In this document: positions 5,513-6,214 of the stretch, one piece after another
How positions within the stretch are numbered: the first letter of the stretch is position 1
Layout of the letters: each line of letters begins with the position of its first letter
Origin: Anaerohalosphaeraceae bacterium
GTDB lineage: Bacteria > Planctomycetota > Phycisphaerae > Sedimentisphaerales > Anaerohalosphaeraceae
Direction of reading: 5' to 3'
DNA length: 6,214 nucleotides
Assembly (NCBI GenBank): GCA_030671565.1
Contig: DAOVIC010000106.1
Coordinates: forward strand, 1-6,214
Made by a program: the position numbers and the translations under genes
Notes under the pieces: model-generated
What the model was told of the DNA's origin: nothing
The model's input: only the letters and a program-made list of their open reading frames with translations
The model's database searches: none

Positions 5513-6214
5513 TGAAACAACAATAAGCGTAGATTTCGCCGGCCTGAAGGTCTCTAACCCCGTATTTACTGCCTCGGGTACATGCGGTTACGGCGACGAA
5601 TTGTGCGATTTTCTCGACGTTAACGACTTAGGCGGTTTTATTACGAAGAGCATTTCTGCCGCCCCTCGCAAGGGCAATCCCGCGCCAAGGATCGTCGAGA
5701 CAGACTCGGGAATGCTAAACGCAATAGGACTGGCCAACATAGGGCTTAAGCGATTTGTCAGCGAAAAAATACCTGTACTCGAGCAGTTCGACACGGCAGT
5801 CTTCGTAAATGTCGCCGGCCAGACGATCGATGACTATGTCGAAGTTATCGAAAACCTCGCCGACCAAAAAGCCATCGCCGGTTTCGAACTGAACATCAGC
5901 TGCCCCAATGTAAAAGCAGGCGGCATCACTTTTGGAACGGATCCGAAGCTTATCGAAAAGATCACGAAGGCTGCAAAAAAAGCATCGGCCAAAAAACCCC
6001 TCATGGTCAAACTCACTCCGGCGGTTACCGATATCTGTGTAACAGCACAGGCAGCCGTCGACGGTGGCGCAGACGCGTTAAGTCTTGTCAACACTTTTAC
6101 CGCGATGGTCATCGACATCGAAACAAAAAAACCCGTCCTTGCCAACAGAACCGGAGGCCTTTCCGGACCTGCCATCAGGCCCATGGCTGTCTACCTGGTA
6201 AACCGCGTCTACAA
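5505..6214 (+). CDS. pyrD: Dihydroorotate dehydrogenase class 1B catalytic subunit PyrD (3' end outside window)
   Basis: The frame from TTG 5505 runs open to the right edge, giving 236 codons of a protein usually about 300 residues long. The start reads MSNETTISVDFAGLKVSNPV, followed by FTASGTCGYGDE, the usual N-terminus of class 1 enzymes. FMN and substrate motifs appear in order: ITKSISAAPRKGNP (46-59), NAIGLANIGL (72-81) and FVNVAGQT (100-107). Next is NISCPN (130-135), whose C133 is the class 1 catalytic base, then VKLTPAV and the class 1B signature PVLANRTGGLSGPAIRP near the edge. It oxidises dihydroorotate to orotate in pyrimidine synthesis. The pairing with pyrK, and the overlap of TTGAGTAA with the pyrK stop, shows co-translation and supports the 1B type, which is NAD-linked and soluble. 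No alternative in-frame start with a better site is visible. Confidence 0.94.
   Translation, partial: MSNETTISVDFAGLKVSNPVFTASGTCGYGDELCDFLDVNDLGGFITKSISAAPRKGNPAPRIVETDSGMLNAIGLANIGLKRFVSEKIPVLEQFDTAVFVNVAGQTIDDYVEVIENLADQKAIAGFELNISCPNVKAGGITFGTDPKLIEKITKAAKKASAKKPLMVKLTPAVTDICVTAQAAVDGGADALSLVNTFTAMVIDIETKKPVLANRTGGLSGPAIRPMAVYLVNRVY

Overview
The window is a gene-dense, ordinary-looking bacterial chromosomal segment. It has four complete protein genes, one gene cut by each window edge, and short intergenic gaps. Base composition looks balanced and fairly even. I see no insertion sequence, phage gene, CRISPR array, tRNA or rRNA. The gene set is a CorC/CNNM pair, a secreted S13 D-Ala-D-Ala peptidase, LarC, and a PyrK/PyrD class 1B pair. 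It indicates a bacterium with peptidoglycan and NAD-linked dihydroorotate oxidation. The overall flavour, including the lengthened PyrK, would fit a Planctomycetota (Phycisphaerae-like) genome. That placement is a low-confidence inference from memory of similar proteins.

Layout. Positions 2-565 (+) hold the C-terminal half of a CorC/HlyC-type protein (CBS pair plus CorC_HlyC domain). It overlaps by 1 nt (TAATG) a second CNNM/DUF21 plus CBS protein at 565-1578 (+) that lacks the CorC_HlyC domain. Converging on this pair, with a 20-bp gap, is a dacB-like S13 penicillin-binding protein at 1599-3008 (-). A 115-bp divergent intergenic region separates dacB from larC at 3124-4305 (+), the nickel-pincer cofactor cyclometallase gene. 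After a 283-bp AT-rich gap come pyrK (4589-5512, +) and the 5' part of pyrD (5505 onward, +). These two overlap by 8 nt, and pyrD uses a TTG start behind a good ribosome-binding site.

How the genes work together. pyrK and pyrD encode the two subunits of class 1B dihydroorotate dehydrogenase. PyrD oxidises dihydroorotate to orotate, and PyrK passes the electrons through FAD and a 2Fe-2S cluster to NAD. The two CorC/CNNM proteins probably form one membrane ion-transport or cation-homeostasis locus. dacB and larC look like independent single-gene units.

The most notable feature is in the larC-pyrK gap. A near-consensus sigma70-type promoter (TTGACA, 17 bp, TATACT at 4390-4418) is followed about 110 nt later by a strong intrinsic terminator (4493-4534). 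The segment between can fold. This predicts a roughly 110-nt RNA that is either a free-standing small RNA or a leader/attenuator controlling pyrKD. I could not match it to a known family.
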